DNA of 64,000 bases from Bacteroidetes bacterium ADurb.Bin037 (GCA_002071175.1 MWER01000004.1:248001-312000), one strand, 5' to 3'; positions 42,348 through 52,891 are shown, counted from the stretch's first letter. A program made the numbers and translations. Notes: generated from the letters alone by a model not told the origin.

Positions 42348-45185
42348 TTATAATGTTGCACAACAGACAAGATTTCTGTCTCCATACCCGCTATCGACGC
42401 GGGTAACGATGGGCCAGAACTTGTGGGAAACAATCCAGGGGAGCGGGTATGCCGCCCTTTCACGCGAATAGGGGTGTGTCCAATTATCGGAACAAACCTC
42501 AACAGCCGTATGCGGAGCGTTTTTCAGGAGGTTGTCATGGGCTGTCCCGCATCCTGCCTCGCCACGGGCCAGGGTCTCGCATTCTTCCAGAATTGCAATC
42601 ATGGCTTCGGCAAAACGGTCCAACTCTTCTTTTGATTCGCTTTCAGTAGGTTCAATCATCAGCGTTTCGTGTACCGGGAAAGAAAGAGTAGGTGCATGAA
42701 AACCATAGTCCATAAGGCGTTTGGCAACATCTGTGGCATCTACGCCGTATGTTTTGGCAAAATGACGCAGGTCTATGATGCATTCGTGCGCTACATAACC
42801 GTTTTCCCCGGTATAGAGGGTAGTAAATCCGGGTGCCAGTTTTTTAGATAAGTAATTGGCATTGAGAATAGCGTATTCCGATGCGTGCCGCAGACCGTCC
42901 CTGCCCAGCATTTTAATATAACCATAAGTAATAGGGAGTAAAAGCGGGAATCCGTACGGTGAAGCTGCCACGGGGCTTCCTCCTCTGCTTGCTACCAGGG
43001 GATGGCCCGGAAGGTAAGGAGCCAGCTGTTTGGTGCAGCATATGGGTCCGACACCCGGCCCTCCACCGCCGTGAGGCATAGCAAACGTCTTGTGCAGGTT
43101 CAAATGGCAAACGTCCGCACCTATTATGCCCGGATTGGTAATGCCGACCTGGGCGTTCATATTGGCCCCGTCAATGTAAACAAGTCCTCCGTTGCGATGT
43201 ACGATGTCACAGATCTCACAGATAGCCGTTTCGAACACTCCGTGCGTTGAAGGATAAGTTATCATCATACAGGAAAGGTGATCGCGGTGAGCGCTTGCCT
43301 TTTCACGCAATTGTCCGACGTCTATATTCCCCTGTTCGTCACATCCCACGATCACAATTTCCAGGCCTGCAAGGGCAGCACTGGCAGGATTGGTCCCATG
43401 GGCAGAGGAAGGAATAAGGACAATGTTCCGGTGTCCCTGTCCGTTGTTTTTCTGCCAGTCCCTGATGACCATCAGTCCGGCATATTCCCCGGCGGCACCG
43501 GAATTGGGCTGAAGCGAACAGGCATCGAGTCCCGTAATTACGGACAGATCATGTTCTATTTCTTTGATCAATTGCAGATAGCCTTCAACTTGCCAGGCCG
43601 GGGCAAAAGGATGTACGGAACTCCATTCGCTCCAGCTTAACGGCATCATTTCAGCTGCAGCATTCAGTTTCATGGTACAGGATCCCAGGGGGATCATGGA
43701 ATGGGTCAGCGATATATCCCTTGTTTCAAGGGTTTTGATATAACGCATCATTTCCGTCTCTGAATGATAACTGTTGAACAGAGATTCTTCCAGTACCGGG
43801 GAGGTACGTACCATTAAATCAGGGAGCGTCGTGTCTGCCTGATTGTTATCATATTCAATATTAAATACCTTCAGCACTTTTTCCAGTTCCCGGTCATCTG
43901 TTAGTTCGTCAAAGGACATCCTTACGCTTTGGGTGTAGGGATAATAGAAGTTGATACGGAGGGCTTCTGCATTTGCCTTGATGCGCGCCGTATCTACGCC
44001 GGTCAGTTCTATGGTGTCAAAGAAATGCTTATGCCGGAGGGTAAATCCGTTTTTGACAAAAGCATCGGCTGCTGCATGGGCATAATACCTGCCGTTTTGG
44101 GCGATCCGGCGAATGCCTTTACTCCCATGATAAACGGCAAACATACCGGCCATGGTGGCCATCAGGGCAGTCGCCGTACAAATATTGGATGTAGCCCGCT
44201 CACGTTTTATATGCTGTTCGCGGGTCTGCAAAGCCAGCCGGTAAGCAGGATTGCCCAGCCGGTCAACTGAAAGACCTACGATACGTCCGGGCAGATTACG
44301 TTTGTATGTATCCGAACAGGCTATATATCCTGCCGTGGGCCCTCCGAATCCCATGGGCAGTCCAAAACGTTGTGCACTGCCTACGGCGATGTCGGCACCC
44401 CATGCTGCGGGTTCGTGCAGAACGGCCAGTGACAACAAGTCACATACAGCCGTTACAAGGAGTTCTTTTTCATGTGCCAGTCTGCATAAGTCGGTGTGAT
44501 CGCACAATTGTCCGTCAGCACCCGGATACTGCACCACAATGCCAAACGATCGTGATCCGTATTTCTCTATGAACCCGTGAGGGCCGGATCCCAAGTCTGC
44601 TGTGATGATCTCTATGCCCAGTCCGGATGATCTGGTTTTCATGACAGCCAATGTCTGGGGAAAAATGTTTTTATCTACCAACAGGACGTTCCGGCCTTCT
44701 TTGATCAAAACCCGGGACCGGAGTTCGAACATCATACGCATGGCTTCTGCTGCTGCGGTGGCCTCATCCAAAAGGGAGCTGTTGGCCATATTAAAGCCGG
44801 TCAGGCTGCATACCATGGTTTGAAAATTGAAAAGGGCTTCCAGGCGTCCCTGGGAAATTTCAGCTTGATAGGGTGTATAGGAAGTATACCATCCCGGATT
44901 TTCGAAAATATTTCTTAAGATGACAGGAAGTGAAGCCGTGCCGTAATATCCCATACCTATGAGTGAACGGAAAGGCAGGTTTTTGGAAGCCAGTTCTTTC
45001 AGATGCGTGGTGAATTCATATTCGCTCATTCCTTCAGGCAATGCAAGGGGTTCCCTCATCCGGATCGCATCTGGAACGGTCTTGTCTATGAGTGAATCCA
45101 GGGAATCCACCCCTATGAGCTGCAACATTTCCTGAATTTGTTCAGGACGGGGACCGATATGTCTTTCTGTAAATGATAGTGCCAT
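42348..45185 (-). CDS. gcvP: glycine dehydrogenase (decarboxylating), P-protein
   Basis: The 945-residue protein is a single-chain P-protein of the glycine cleavage system, which decarboxylates glycine with PLP and passes the aminomethyl group to the H-protein. The opening FTERHIGP, the middle FNMANSSLLDEATAAAEAM, and the PLP-lysine region HLNLHKTFAMPHGGGGPG are present, and the length is normal for the fused form. gcvT and gcvH are not nearby. It follows rodA by 18 bases on the same strand, so it may be read from the cell-shape operon as well as from its own promoter. Confidence 0.96.
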   Translation of the reverse strand: MALSFTERHIGPRPEQIQEMLQLIGVDSLDSLIDKTVPDAIRMREPLALPEGMSEYEFTTHLKELASKNLPFRSLIGMGYYGTASLPVILRNIFENPGWYTSYTPYQAEISQGRLEALFNFQTMVCSLTGFNMANSSLLDEATAAAEAMRMMFELRSRVLIKEGRNVLLVDKNIFPQTLAVMKTRSSGLGIEIITADLGSGPHGFIEKYGSRSFGIVVQYPGADGQLCDHTDLCRLAHEKELLVTAVCDLLSLAVLHEPAAWGADIAVGSAQRFGLPMGFGGPTAGYIACSDTYKRNLPGRIVGLSVDRLGNPAYRLALQTREQHIKRERATSNICTATALMATMAGMFAVYHGSKGIRRIAQNGRYYAHAAADAFVKNGFTLRHKHFFDTIELTGVDTARIKANAEALRINFYYPYTQSVRMSFDELTDDRELEKVLKVFNIEYDNNQADTTLPDLMVRTSPVLEESLFNSYHSETEMMRYIKTLETRDISLTHSMIPLGSCTMKLNAAAEMMPLSWSEWSSVHPFAPAWQVEGYLQLIKEIEHDLSVITGLDACSLQPNSGAAGEYAGLMVIRDWQKNNGQGHRNIVLIPSSAHGTNPASAALAGLEIVIVGCDEQGNIDVGQLREKASAHRDHLSCMMITYPSTHGVFETAICEICDIVHRNGGLVYIDGANMNAQVGITNPGIIGADVCHLNLHKTFAMPHGGGGPGVGPICCTKQLAPYLPGHPLVASRGGSPVAASPYGFPLLLPITYGYIKMLGRDGLRHASEYAILNANYLSKKLAPGFTTLYTGENGYVAHECIIDLRHFAKTYGVDATDVAKRLMDYGFHAPTLSFPVHETLMIEPTESESKEELDRFAEAMIAILEECETLARGEAGCGTAHDNLLKNAPHTAVEVCSDNWTHPYSRERAAYPLPWIVSHKFWPIVTRVDSGYGDRNLVCCATL

Positions 45186-45203
45186 ATATGATATGTGAGT
45201 TGA

Positions 45204-46631
45204 TTATTCGTTGGAAGCGTCTATTTTTAGTAGAATGAACAAAAGTAATGTAAAAGTCCATAAAGAGGAACCCCCGTAGCTGATAAAGGGGAGCGGAATG
45301 CCAATGACGGGCGTAATACCGATGGTCATCCCGATATTTATAAAGACATGGAAAAAAATACAGGAAGCTACCCCGTATCCATAGATGCGTCCGAAAGAAT
45401 GTCTCTGTCTTTCCGATATTTGGATAATACGTATCAACAGGAACATATACAGGGCAATTACCAGGATCGCTCCCAAGAAGCCCCATTCCTCACCAATAGA
45501 GCAAAATATGAAATCGGTGCTCTGTTCCGGGACAAAGTTGAACTTGGTCTGCGTTCCCTTCAGAAATCCTTTTCCGGTCAATCCACCCGAACCGATCGCA
45601 ATCTTGGATTGATGAACGTTGTATCCCGAGCCGTAGATGTCGTCGTCAATTCCCAGCAGTGTTTCTATTCGTGCCTGTTGGTGCGGTTTGAGGATGTTGT
45701 TGAATACGTATCCTACTGAAAAGATTAGAATAATACTGCTTACAAAAGCCAGCAGGAGGGTTTTCAAATACACGATCCGCCGGCGGAAAGCAACAATAAG
45801 CAGAACGACAACAAGGGGAGCGGCAACCAGCAGAAACCACTGGTAGCGTTCCAGGTGGGCAAAGAGGTCAATAGAAAACAACTCTAAAAGCATAGGGATC
45901 AGGAAGTAGGCACCTGTTAATAAAGCAACGGTGATCAGAACGGGTAATTTTTTACCGGCCAGCAGGAACCCTATGAAAAAACTTATGCCTGCACAAAGCC
46001 AAAGAACATATAACGGATCCCATATAATGGACAACAGGAACAATATGATGGCTATAATGCCTGTAACAGGAATCCATCCGGGCAGCCCTTCACGGTATAA
46101 CACTATGACAAATGCAGATAAGACCAGAGCCAGTCCCGTTTCTTTTTCCAGCAGGATTAATGCTGCCGGGATCAGGATCATGGCGGCAACCTGGAATATG
46201 CCGCGCCATGTTTTGATATGGAAATGCGGCCGGCTCATAATCCCTGCCAGACCCACAGATACAAAGACCTTTATCATTTCTGCCGGCTGAAATTGAATGG
46301 GACCCATAACAAGCCAGGAACTGGACCCCCCACGTTCCACTCCAAAGACAAGTACAATGATCAGGAGCAATAGCCCGAACGAGTATATCAGGTTAGAGAA
46401 CAAGGCATAGATGCGGGCTGGAATTAACAAGATGACAACGGCCAGGAACCAGGCTCCGAGGATCCAGATTAATTGCATTCCGTAACGTTGTGTTGTATCA
46501 AAGATCTGTCCGTGTTCGGGATCATACACGGCTGAAAAAATACTTAGCCATCCGATCAGGACCAGCACTATGTATATGGTCACGACCCACCAGTCAATCT
46601 TTTTTAAAACTGAACGATTTCTTCTTCTCAT
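45204..46631 (-). CDS. rodA: rod-shape peptidoglycan polymerase RodA (SEDS family)
   Basis: RodA polymerises glycan strands for cylindrical wall growth together with its partner PBP2. The 475-residue protein has about ten membrane segments, with SEDS-typical features such as QIALGSGGLTGKGF-like IAIGSGGLTGKGFLKGTQTK, FVPEQSTDFIFCSIGEEWG and the end LPFISYGGSSLWT. An extra stretch of membrane helices in the centre makes it longer than the E. coli protein, as is common in Bacteroidetes. Its start overlaps the end of mrdA by four bases. Confidence 0.94.
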   Translation of the reverse strand: MRRRNRSVLKKIDWWVVTIYIVLVLIGWLSIFSAVYDPEHGQIFDTTQRYGMQLIWILGAWFLAVVILLIPARIYALFSNLIYSFGLLLLIIVLVFGVERGGSSSWLVMGPIQFQPAEMIKVFVSVGLAGIMSRPHFHIKTWRGIFQVAAMILIPAALILLEKETGLALVLSAFVIVLYREGLPGWIPVTGIIAIILFLLSIIWDPLYVLWLCAGISFFIGFLLAGKKLPVLITVALLTGAYFLIPMLLELFSIDLFAHLERYQWFLLVAAPLVVVLLIVAFRRRIVYLKTLLLAFVSSIILIFSVGYVFNNILKPHQQARIETLLGIDDDIYGSGYNVHQSKIAIGSGGLTGKGFLKGTQTKFNFVPEQSTDFIFCSIGEEWGFLGAILVIALYMFLLIRIIQISERQRHSFGRIYGYGVASCIFFHVFINIGMTIGITPVIGIPLPFISYGGSSLWTFTLLLFILLKIDASNE

Positions 46632-48469
46632 TGCAGATGCCGTGTTAGCAGGTCCTGTTCCAGTGTTCTTTCATATAGCCATTGCCGGGAGGGATGTATC
46701 TGCCCGGTAAGGTATTTTTCTACGAGAAGGGAGGCCACAGGGGCTGCCTGAGAAGCCCCGAAACCGCCTTGTTCGATATATACGGCAACAGCTATCGTGG
46801 GATTCTCCCTGGGGGCAAAACATATGAAAACCGAGTGGTCTTCCCCATGCGGATTTTGTGCCGTTCCCGTCTTACCGCACAGATCCACCCCGGGAATGGC
46901 GGCCAGCCGGGCAGTAGCTCCCGAACCGGCCGGGGCATTGACCGCCTGGTACATGCCTTCTACAATAACGGAAAAGTGTTCCTCATCTACCATCACTTCT
47001 TTCCGTTCCACTTCGGGACTAAAAGAAGGGTCTTCGGGGATCTCCCTTACCAGGTGGGGCGTGTAGAAGTGTCCCCTATTGGCCATAATGGCAGCCAGAT
47101 TGGCCAGTTGAAGCGGGGTCGTCCCAATTTCCCCTTGCCCTATTGACAGGGATATGACAGTCAGTGAACGCCAGCTGTTTTTCCCATAGATTTGGTCATA
47201 CAGTGCTGTTCCCGGGAGTGAGCCGGACAATTCTCCCGGGATATCTATGCCCAGACGCATGCCAAAACCAAAGCTTTTTAGATATTCTTGCCAACGATCC
47301 ATTGCCTGACCTATGTTTTCGTAGACAGGATTGTCCAGAATACTTCTGAACACATTGCAATAATAAGCATTACAGGACATCATGACCGATTGCATCAGAT
47401 TGGTCGGTGAAGGGTGTCTGTGACATCCCACGGTCAGCGATCCCACTTTGTATCCCATGTTACAGGAATATCTGGTTTCCGGTTTCAGAACACCCTCCTG
47501 CAATCCAATAAGACCGTTTACCAGCTTGAAGACCGATCCCGGCGGATAGGCAGACATGATGGCACGATTGAATAATGGTTTAAGCGGGTTGGATATGACC
47601 TGTGAGTAATAAGCTCCAAAATTAGTAAGGTGTTTCGTGGGAAGTCCGACAGACGTGATCAGCGTGAGGATCTCTCCTGTGGAAGGATCCAGGGCGATGA
47701 CAGATCCCACCTTGTTATGCATGAGTTCTTCCGCAAAGGTTTGCAATGACAGGTCTATGGTGGTGATCATATCCTTGCCGGGTACGGAAGGTTTGTCGTA
47801 TTCCCCATCCTCGTAGGGGGACTTGATACGGTTGTGAACGTCCCGCAGGTAAATGGAATACCCTTTTTCTCCTTTAAGCCACTTTTCGTAATATTCTTCC
47901 AACCCCGTTCTGCCTATATAGTCACCGAGGCGGTATTCCGGATTTTTTTCCAAGAAGGACGGGTCGGCCTCTATGATATACCCCAGCAGATTACCGCAAA
48001 TGGCAGAAGGGTAATTGCGCACACTGCGCGTCTGTACTGAAAATCCGGGGAACCTGTAGGATTTCTCCAGAAAACGGGTGTATTGCTCATTGGTCACCTG
48101 GCGAAGGAATATGACAGATTGGTATCCGATAGACCTGCGACGTTCATGTATTTCGGATAACATCTGATCAAGCCGTTCGGAAGACAGATCAAAGATGGCA
48201 CAGAACCCGGTGGTGTCAAATGCTTCCAGCTCCCGGGGCGTAATCATGATATCGTATGCAGACTGATTGTCAACCAAGATCTGGCCGTTACGGTCCAGAA
48301 TAAGTCCCCGGGACGGATAAATGATCTCGTAACGTAATACGTTATTGGTCGCTGTGATCTTATACTCCTTGTTGATAAGTTGGAGAAAAAAAAGCCGGAT
48401 GACCAAGATCAGCACGCAAACGGTAAAAAAAGTTATGATGATATTTTTCTGTCTTACCTTATAGCCCAT
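46628..48469 (-). CDS. mrdA: penicillin-binding protein 2 (elongasome transpeptidase)
   Basis: PBP2 is the class B transpeptidase that cross-links the wall made by RodA. It has an N-terminal membrane anchor (NIIITFFTVCVLILVIRLFF), a dimerisation domain (SRGLILDRNGQILVDN), and transpeptidase motifs SVFK (in YPPGSVFKLVNG), SCN (MSCNAYYCN) and KTGT (CGKTGTAQNP). I place the start at the ATG at 48469, giving 613 residues; the frame stays open for 29 more codons, but these overlap mreD and do not resemble the family. Confidence 0.95.
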   Translation of the reverse strand: MGYKVRQKNIIITFFTVCVLILVIRLFFLQLINKEYKITATNNVLRYEIIYPSRGLILDRNGQILVDNQSAYDIMITPRELEAFDTTGFCAIFDLSSERLDQMLSEIHERRRSIGYQSVIFLRQVTNEQYTRFLEKSYRFPGFSVQTRSVRNYPSAICGNLLGYIIEADPSFLEKNPEYRLGDYIGRTGLEEYYEKWLKGEKGYSIYLRDVHNRIKSPYEDGEYDKPSVPGKDMITTIDLSLQTFAEELMHNKVGSVIALDPSTGEILTLITSVGLPTKHLTNFGAYYSQVISNPLKPLFNRAIMSAYPPGSVFKLVNGLIGLQEGVLKPETRYSCNMGYKVGSLTVGCHRHPSPTNLMQSVMMSCNAYYCNVFRSILDNPVYENIGQAMDRWQEYLKSFGFGMRLGIDIPGELSGSLPGTALYDQIYGKNSWRSLTVISLSIGQGEIGTTPLQLANLAAIMANRGHFYTPHLVREIPEDPSFSPEVERKEVMVDEEHFSVIVEGMYQAVNAPAGSGATARLAAIPGVDLCGKTGTAQNPHGEDHSVFICFAPRENPTIAVAVYIEQGGFGASQAAPVASLLVEKYLTGQIHPSRQWLYERTLEQDLLTRHLQ

Positions 48470-48473
48470 AAGA

Positions 48474-48986
48474 TTACCTTCTTTTTTCGTAAAAAGCCCT
48501 TTTAAACAACAGGACCAGAAATACGTTAAGCAGCAAGCTGCACAGGAAACGGGCAAATGTATGCCAGAAAAGGAAAAAGCTCATACTTTCCAGGGTGAAG
48601 TATATCAGATGGTGTGTAAGAACACAGAGAAGGACAAAGAATCCGAACCGGACATTGCCAAATTGGACAAATCCCGGGACAGACATATTGTCCAGGTCTC
48701 CCTTGACTACTACCGTTTTGATCAGGCTGTTACGTAATGCGGCCATCAGGACAAAGGAAGAGGTGTGCAATCCCATGATGCCGGTGCCCAGCAGATCAAG
48801 CCCGACGCCAAAAGCAAATGCCCAAAGCATCAGCCATGCCGTCGAATAGGTACAAGGGAAAAGGATTAGGAACAGGAGATATGGCATGGGATAGAGGTAT
48901 GTTCCCAGGTTGAGCCCTTCAAAAAACAACAACTGGATTGCCATAATCAGCAGAAAGCGCAGAACGTATTTAAGGGTATCACTCAT
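48474..48986 (-). CDS. mreD: rod shape-determining protein MreD
   Basis: The 170-residue protein has five or six membrane segments (LLIMAIQLLFFEGLNLG, YLLFLILFPCTYSTAWLMLW and others) and the size and position expected of MreD between mreC and the PBP2 gene. MreD is poorly conserved, so the identification leans on the operon order. Its start overlaps the end of mreC by four bases. Confidence 0.88.
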   Translation of the reverse strand: MSDTLKYVLRFLLIMAIQLLFFEGLNLGTYLYPMPYLLFLILFPCTYSTAWLMLWAFAFGVGLDLLGTGIMGLHTSSFVLMAALRNSLIKTVVVKGDLDNMSVPGFVQFGNVRFGFFVLLCVLTHHLIYFTLESMSFFLFWHTFARFLCSLLLNVFLVLLFKRAFYEKRR

Positions 48987-49819
48987 AGAACATCCTCCTT
49001 TTCCGTATCTGTAAGCCGGTTTAGTTCTTCTGCGCCACTATGGGATACCACATTGACATAACGCAGTGTCTTAAAGTCGGAGAACAGTTCGACTTCGAGT
49101 TCCAGAAAAGTCCCTCTCTTCAGACTCCCCGATTTAACCGAACCGATAGGTATTCCAGGGGGAAATATCAGTGAAAAGTGGCTGCTAACTACCGTATCTC
49201 CTTTATTAAAATTAATATGTTGAGGGATCTCGGAAAGTAATACTTTCCTGTAATGCACTCCGTCCCAGTGCAGGGTCCCGAAAGTACCTGTTTTCAGGAG
49301 TTCGGCCGTGAAAGATTGCTCTGTATTAAGCAGTGATATGATCATTGCATAATGGTCAGAAACGTGGGAAATCACCCCGACGATTCCACGGTCACTGATC
49401 ACTCCCATATCCGGACGGACCCCGTCGGCCGTTCCTTTGTTTATGATAATGTGGTTGTGTTGTCGGCTGACAGAATTGCGGATTACCAGAGCAGGGATGA
49501 AGGAAAATGAATCTGAAATCATCCTTTTCCCTTCCTCCGTTTCAGTCAGAACGTTTTCCAAAGCGGAAAGCTTAGCCAGTTCGGTTCTTAGCCGTGTGTT
49601 TTCCAGGGCCAGGTCGTTATTGGTAAATCTGAGATTTGTAAAGGCTGTCCACGAGGACCGCTTTTCCCACCAGTTCATCTGCCAGGTACGGACTGTCCTG
49701 AGAATGGTATTCTGCTGAAAATAACTGTTATTGACAAGCAGTATAACAGCCCCCGCCTGCAGAACAAGGAATAGCAGCAGGATTAAAAGTTTCCTTAGCA
49801 ACAGGGGAAAGTTGTACAT
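48983..49819 (-). CDS. mreC: rod shape-determining protein MreC
   Basis: The 278-residue periplasmic scaffold has an N-terminal membrane anchor (LLILLLFLVLQAGAVILLV), a coiled-coil linker (NNDLALENTRLRTELAKLSAL), and the two-lobed beta domain (VISDRGIVGVISHVSDHYAMI, GDTVVSSHFSLIFPPGIPIG). It joins MreB in the cytoplasm to PBP2 and RodA. It begins 15 bases after mreB. Confidence 0.94.
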   Translation of the reverse strand: MYNFPLLLRKLLILLLFLVLQAGAVILLVNNSYFQQNTILRTVRTWQMNWWEKRSSWTAFTNLRFTNNDLALENTRLRTELAKLSALENVLTETEEGKRMISDSFSFIPALVIRNSVSRQHNHIIINKGTADGVRPDMGVISDRGIVGVISHVSDHYAMIISLLNTEQSFTAELLKTGTFGTLHWDGVHYRKVLLSEIPQHINFNKGDTVVSSHFSLIFPPGIPIGSVKSGSLKRGTFLELEVELFSDFKTLRYVNVVSHSGAEELNRLTDTEKEDVL

Positions 49820-49834
49820 GCACGACTTTTGTTT

Positions 49835-50854
49835 TTATCTTAACAAGAACGGGAATTTTCCAATATTTTTCAATGCGATTCCGGTACCTCTAGCCACCGA
49901 ATGCAACGGACCTTCGGAGATGTGGAACGGAATATTAATCTTGTCCCGGAACCTTTTGTCGAAGCCACGCAACAAGGCGCCGCCACCGGTCAGGAATATG
50001 CCACGTTGTACGATATCCGAATACAATTCGGGCGGTGTCTGTTCCAGGACAGACAGTACAGCAGTTTCTATCTTAACCAGGGATTTATCCAGGCAATGAG
50101 CGATCTCCTGGGATGTCACCGAAACTTCTACGGGAAGTGCCGTCATTAAGTTGGGACCGCGCACCAGCATGGGTTCCGGCGGATTATCCAGGTCTGAGAG
50201 AGCGGAACCGACACAGATCTTGATATCTTCTGCCGTTCGCTCCCCGATCTTGATATTGTGCTGGTGACGCATATATTGCTGAATTTCTGTAGTAAATACA
50301 TCACCTGCCACGCGGATGCTCTGGTTACAAACGATCCCCCCTAATGCTATGACGGCGATTTCAGTCGTACCTCCGCCAATATCTACCACCATATTGCCTT
50401 CAGGGGCAGTTACGTCAATACCAATCCCAAGCGCAGCAGCCATGGGTTCATATATCATATAGACATCACGGCCTCCCGCATGTTCTGACGAGTCACGTAC
50501 GGCACGGATCTCAACTTCAGTACTGCCCGAGGGGATGCAGACTACCATCCGCAGACTGGGCATAAAAACCCTGTTCTGGGGATTGATCATTTTGATCATC
50601 CCGCGAACCATTTGTTCTGCAGCGTTGAAGTCAGCAATTACACCGTCACGCAGCGGACGTATGGTTTTGATATTCTCGTGGGTCTTTCCCTGCATCATCC
50701 GGGCAGTCTTCCCTATGGCAAGCGGTTTTCCCGTATTTTGATCTATAGCGACAATAGACGGTTCATCCACCACGATCTTATCGTTATGAATAATTATGGT
50801 ATTGGCAGTACCCAGGTCAATGGCCAGCTTTTGAGTTAAAAATGAAAAAGCCAT
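49835..50854 (-). CDS. mreB: rod shape-determining actin MreB
   Basis: MreB forms membrane-associated actin-like filaments that guide the wall machinery. The 339-residue protein has the phosphate-1 motif AIDLGTANTII, the phosphate-2 motif VVDIGGGTTEIAVI and GIFLTGGGALLRGF (adenosine region). Length and motifs are standard. It is the first of the mreBCD-mrdA-rodA genes and lies eight bases after purH on the same strand. Confidence 0.97.
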   Translation of the reverse strand: MAFSFLTQKLAIDLGTANTIIIHNDKIVVDEPSIVAIDQNTGKPLAIGKTARMMQGKTHENIKTIRPLRDGVIADFNAAEQMVRGMIKMINPQNRVFMPSLRMVVCIPSGSTEVEIRAVRDSSEHAGGRDVYMIYEPMAAALGIGIDVTAPEGNMVVDIGGGTTEIAVIALGGIVCNQSIRVAGDVFTTEIQQYMRHQHNIKIGERTAEDIKICVGSALSDLDNPPEPMLVRGPNLMTALPVEVSVTSQEIAHCLDKSLVKIETAVLSVLEQTPPELYSDIVQRGIFLTGGGALLRGFDKRFRDKINIPFHISEGPLHSVARGTGIALKNIGKFPFLLR

Positions 50855-50862
50855 ATATAATT

Positions 50863-52404
50863 CTAATGTTTAAAATGACGTATGCCTGTAAAGACCATAG
50901 CCATATTGTTAACGTTGCAATAATCTATACTTAACTGATCCTTGATGGAACCTCCCGGCTGGACCACAGCGGTGATTCCTTCTTTATGCGCCAGTTCAAC
51001 ACAATCTGGAAAGGGGAAAAAAGCATCTGAAGCCATAACGGCATTTTTTAGGGAGAGCCCGTTTTCCCGGGCTTTCTCAATGGCATGCTTAAGTGCATCC
51101 ACCCTCGAAGTCTGTCCCATGCCGCTGGCCAGGAGCATCTCATTGGCAGCAAGCACTATCGCATTTGATTTTGTGTGCTTAACCAACTTGTTGGCAAACA
51201 CCAGGTCTTTGAGCTGGGCTTTGGATGGGGCGCGGTGCGTGACCTGGGTGAAGGAAAATACATTTTCCACCGAGATGTCACGATCCTGCACAATGACACC
51301 GTTCATCAGAGAACGGAATTCCTTTCCGGGCAGCTGCAGCCCTTGATCGTAAACCAGAATGATCCTGTTTTTTTTACTTTTGAGCACTTCCAGAGCTTCC
51401 TGTTCAAATGACGGCGCCAGAACGATCTCGAAAAAGAGCTTGTCCATCTTATGGGCAAGTATTTCAGTAACGGGGCGGTTTACTACGATGATCCCTCCGA
51501 AGGCACTCGCCGGATCTGCTTTAAGGGCCTGTTCCCAGGCTGTGACCAGGTCGTCGCAGCAAGAACACCCGCAGGCGTTGTTATGTTTTAGAATGGCAAT
51601 AGCAGGTCTGTCAAAATCACTGATAAGCCTGAGGGCGGCCTCAATGTCCAGCAGGTTGTTGTAAGAGATCTCTTTGCCGTGCAGCTGTTTTGGAAGTTTG
51701 CCGGCCTGCCCGAAATACATGGCACCCTGATGGGGGTTTTCTCCGTAACGCAAAGACACCGGGGTTTCAAAGAGGCTGTAGCTGAAAGCGGGAAGGTTTA
51801 TGTCCTTGTTGAAATACCGGAAGATTCCCGTGTCGTAATGGGAGCTGATCTTGAAAGCTTGTGAGGCAAAGTACATTCTGTCGCTCAGGGTTGTTTGACA
51901 TTTCCGGGATTGCAACAGGTTCAGGAATTCTGCATACAGCGACTTGTCGGGGACAACCATTACGTCCCGGTAATTTTTCGCTGCGGCACGGATAAGAGAT
52001 ATTCCTCCGATATCTATTTTTTCTATGATATCCGAATGTGATGCACCTGAAGCTACTGTTTCGTCAAAGGGATAAAGGTCTACGATCACAAGGTCCAAGG
52101 GTCCTATGTCCCAATGTTCCATATCTTCCTTGTCCCGGGGATCATCCCTTCTGCTGAGAATACCTCCGAAAACCTTGGGATGGAGTGTTTTGACCCGTCC
52201 GCCCAGGATAGACGGATATCCGGTCAGATCTTCGACAGGTATGGCGTCTGCTCCCAGGTTCCTGATATATTCAAGACTTCCCCCGGTAGAATATAACTGT
52301 ACTCCCGCCCCGGCAAGTTGTTCAATGATTGGGGCAAGTCCCTCTTTGTGATAAACAGATATGAGGGCGTTGCGAATAGGTATATTCCGCAGATTGTTTG
52401 TCAT
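50863..52404 (-). CDS. purH: bifunctional AICAR transformylase/IMP cyclohydrolase
   Basis: PurH carries out the last two steps of IMP synthesis. The 513-residue protein has the N-terminal MGS-like cyclohydrolase domain (ISVYHKEGLAPIIEQLAGAGV, YSTGGSLEYI, GGRVKTLHPKVFGGIL) and a C-terminal transformylase domain with LRYGENPHQGAMYF, ILKHNNACGC and ASDAFFPFPDCVELAHKEG. The purH-mreBCD order is common in Bacteroidetes. Its start overlaps the Lrp gene's stop by four bases. Confidence 0.96.
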   Translation of the reverse strand: MTNNLRNIPIRNALISVYHKEGLAPIIEQLAGAGVQLYSTGGSLEYIRNLGADAIPVEDLTGYPSILGGRVKTLHPKVFGGILSRRDDPRDKEDMEHWDIGPLDLVIVDLYPFDETVASGASHSDIIEKIDIGGISLIRAAAKNYRDVMVVPDKSLYAEFLNLLQSRKCQTTLSDRMYFASQAFKISSHYDTGIFRYFNKDINLPAFSYSLFETPVSLRYGENPHQGAMYFGQAGKLPKQLHGKEISYNNLLDIEAALRLISDFDRPAIAILKHNNACGCSCCDDLVTAWEQALKADPASAFGGIIVVNRPVTEILAHKMDKLFFEIVLAPSFEQEALEVLKSKKNRIILVYDQGLQLPGKEFRSLMNGVIVQDRDISVENVFSFTQVTHRAPSKAQLKDLVFANKLVKHTKSNAIVLAANEMLLASGMGQTSRVDALKHAIEKARENGLSLKNAVMASDAFFPFPDCVELAHKEGITAVVQPGGSIKDQLSIDYCNVNNMAMVFTGIRHFKH

Positions 52405-52865
52405 TGTTTAACCCAAACCTGACGTTCGATTGCCTGATCTAGAGATATGAGTGTTTCGGTCTGGATTACCGAAGGGATATTCCGGACGATATTAATGAGA
52501 ACTTCCATCAAATGGTCGTGATCACGACAATACAGTTTTAACCACAAAGCGTATTTTCCTGTAACAAAATGGCATTCGACCACTTCTGAAATACTTTTCA
52601 GTGCCTCTATCACAGTAGGGTACTGGTTTGCCTGTGCAAGCTGGATGCCCACAAAAGCACATACGTTCAAACCAAGGGTCTGTGGCTTTACAAGCAACCT
52701 GGAACCGGTAATGATTCCTAAGGCTTCCATTTTTTTAACCCGCTGATGTATGGCAGCCCCTGAAACCCCGCATTCACGAGCGATTTCGAGAAAAGGCATA
52801 CGTGCATTATTGACCAGAAACGCCAAAATTTTCTGGTCCGTGGCATCAATTTGATACTTGGACAT
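52401..52865 (-). CDS. Lrp/AsnC-family transcriptional regulator
   Basis: The 154-residue protein has an N-terminal helix-turn-helix (QKILAFLVNNARMPFLEIARECGVSGAAIHQRVKKMEALG, shown as region about 10-49) and the C-terminal RAM domain of Lrp-type feast/famine regulators (VEALKSISEVVECHFVTGKYA-type segment). The ligand is probably an amino acid but cannot be read here. It overlaps purH by four bases, so it may regulate the operon it sits in. Confidence 0.92.
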   Translation of the reverse strand: MSKYQIDATDQKILAFLVNNARMPFLEIARECGVSGAAIHQRVKKMEALGIITGSRLLVKPQTLGLNVCAFVGIQLAQANQYPTVIEALKSISEVVECHFVTGKYALWLKLYCRDHDHLMEVLINIVRNIPSVIQTETLISLDQAIERQVWVKQ

Positions 52866-52891
52866 AATAATTTTTCGTTAGGTCTGTAAAG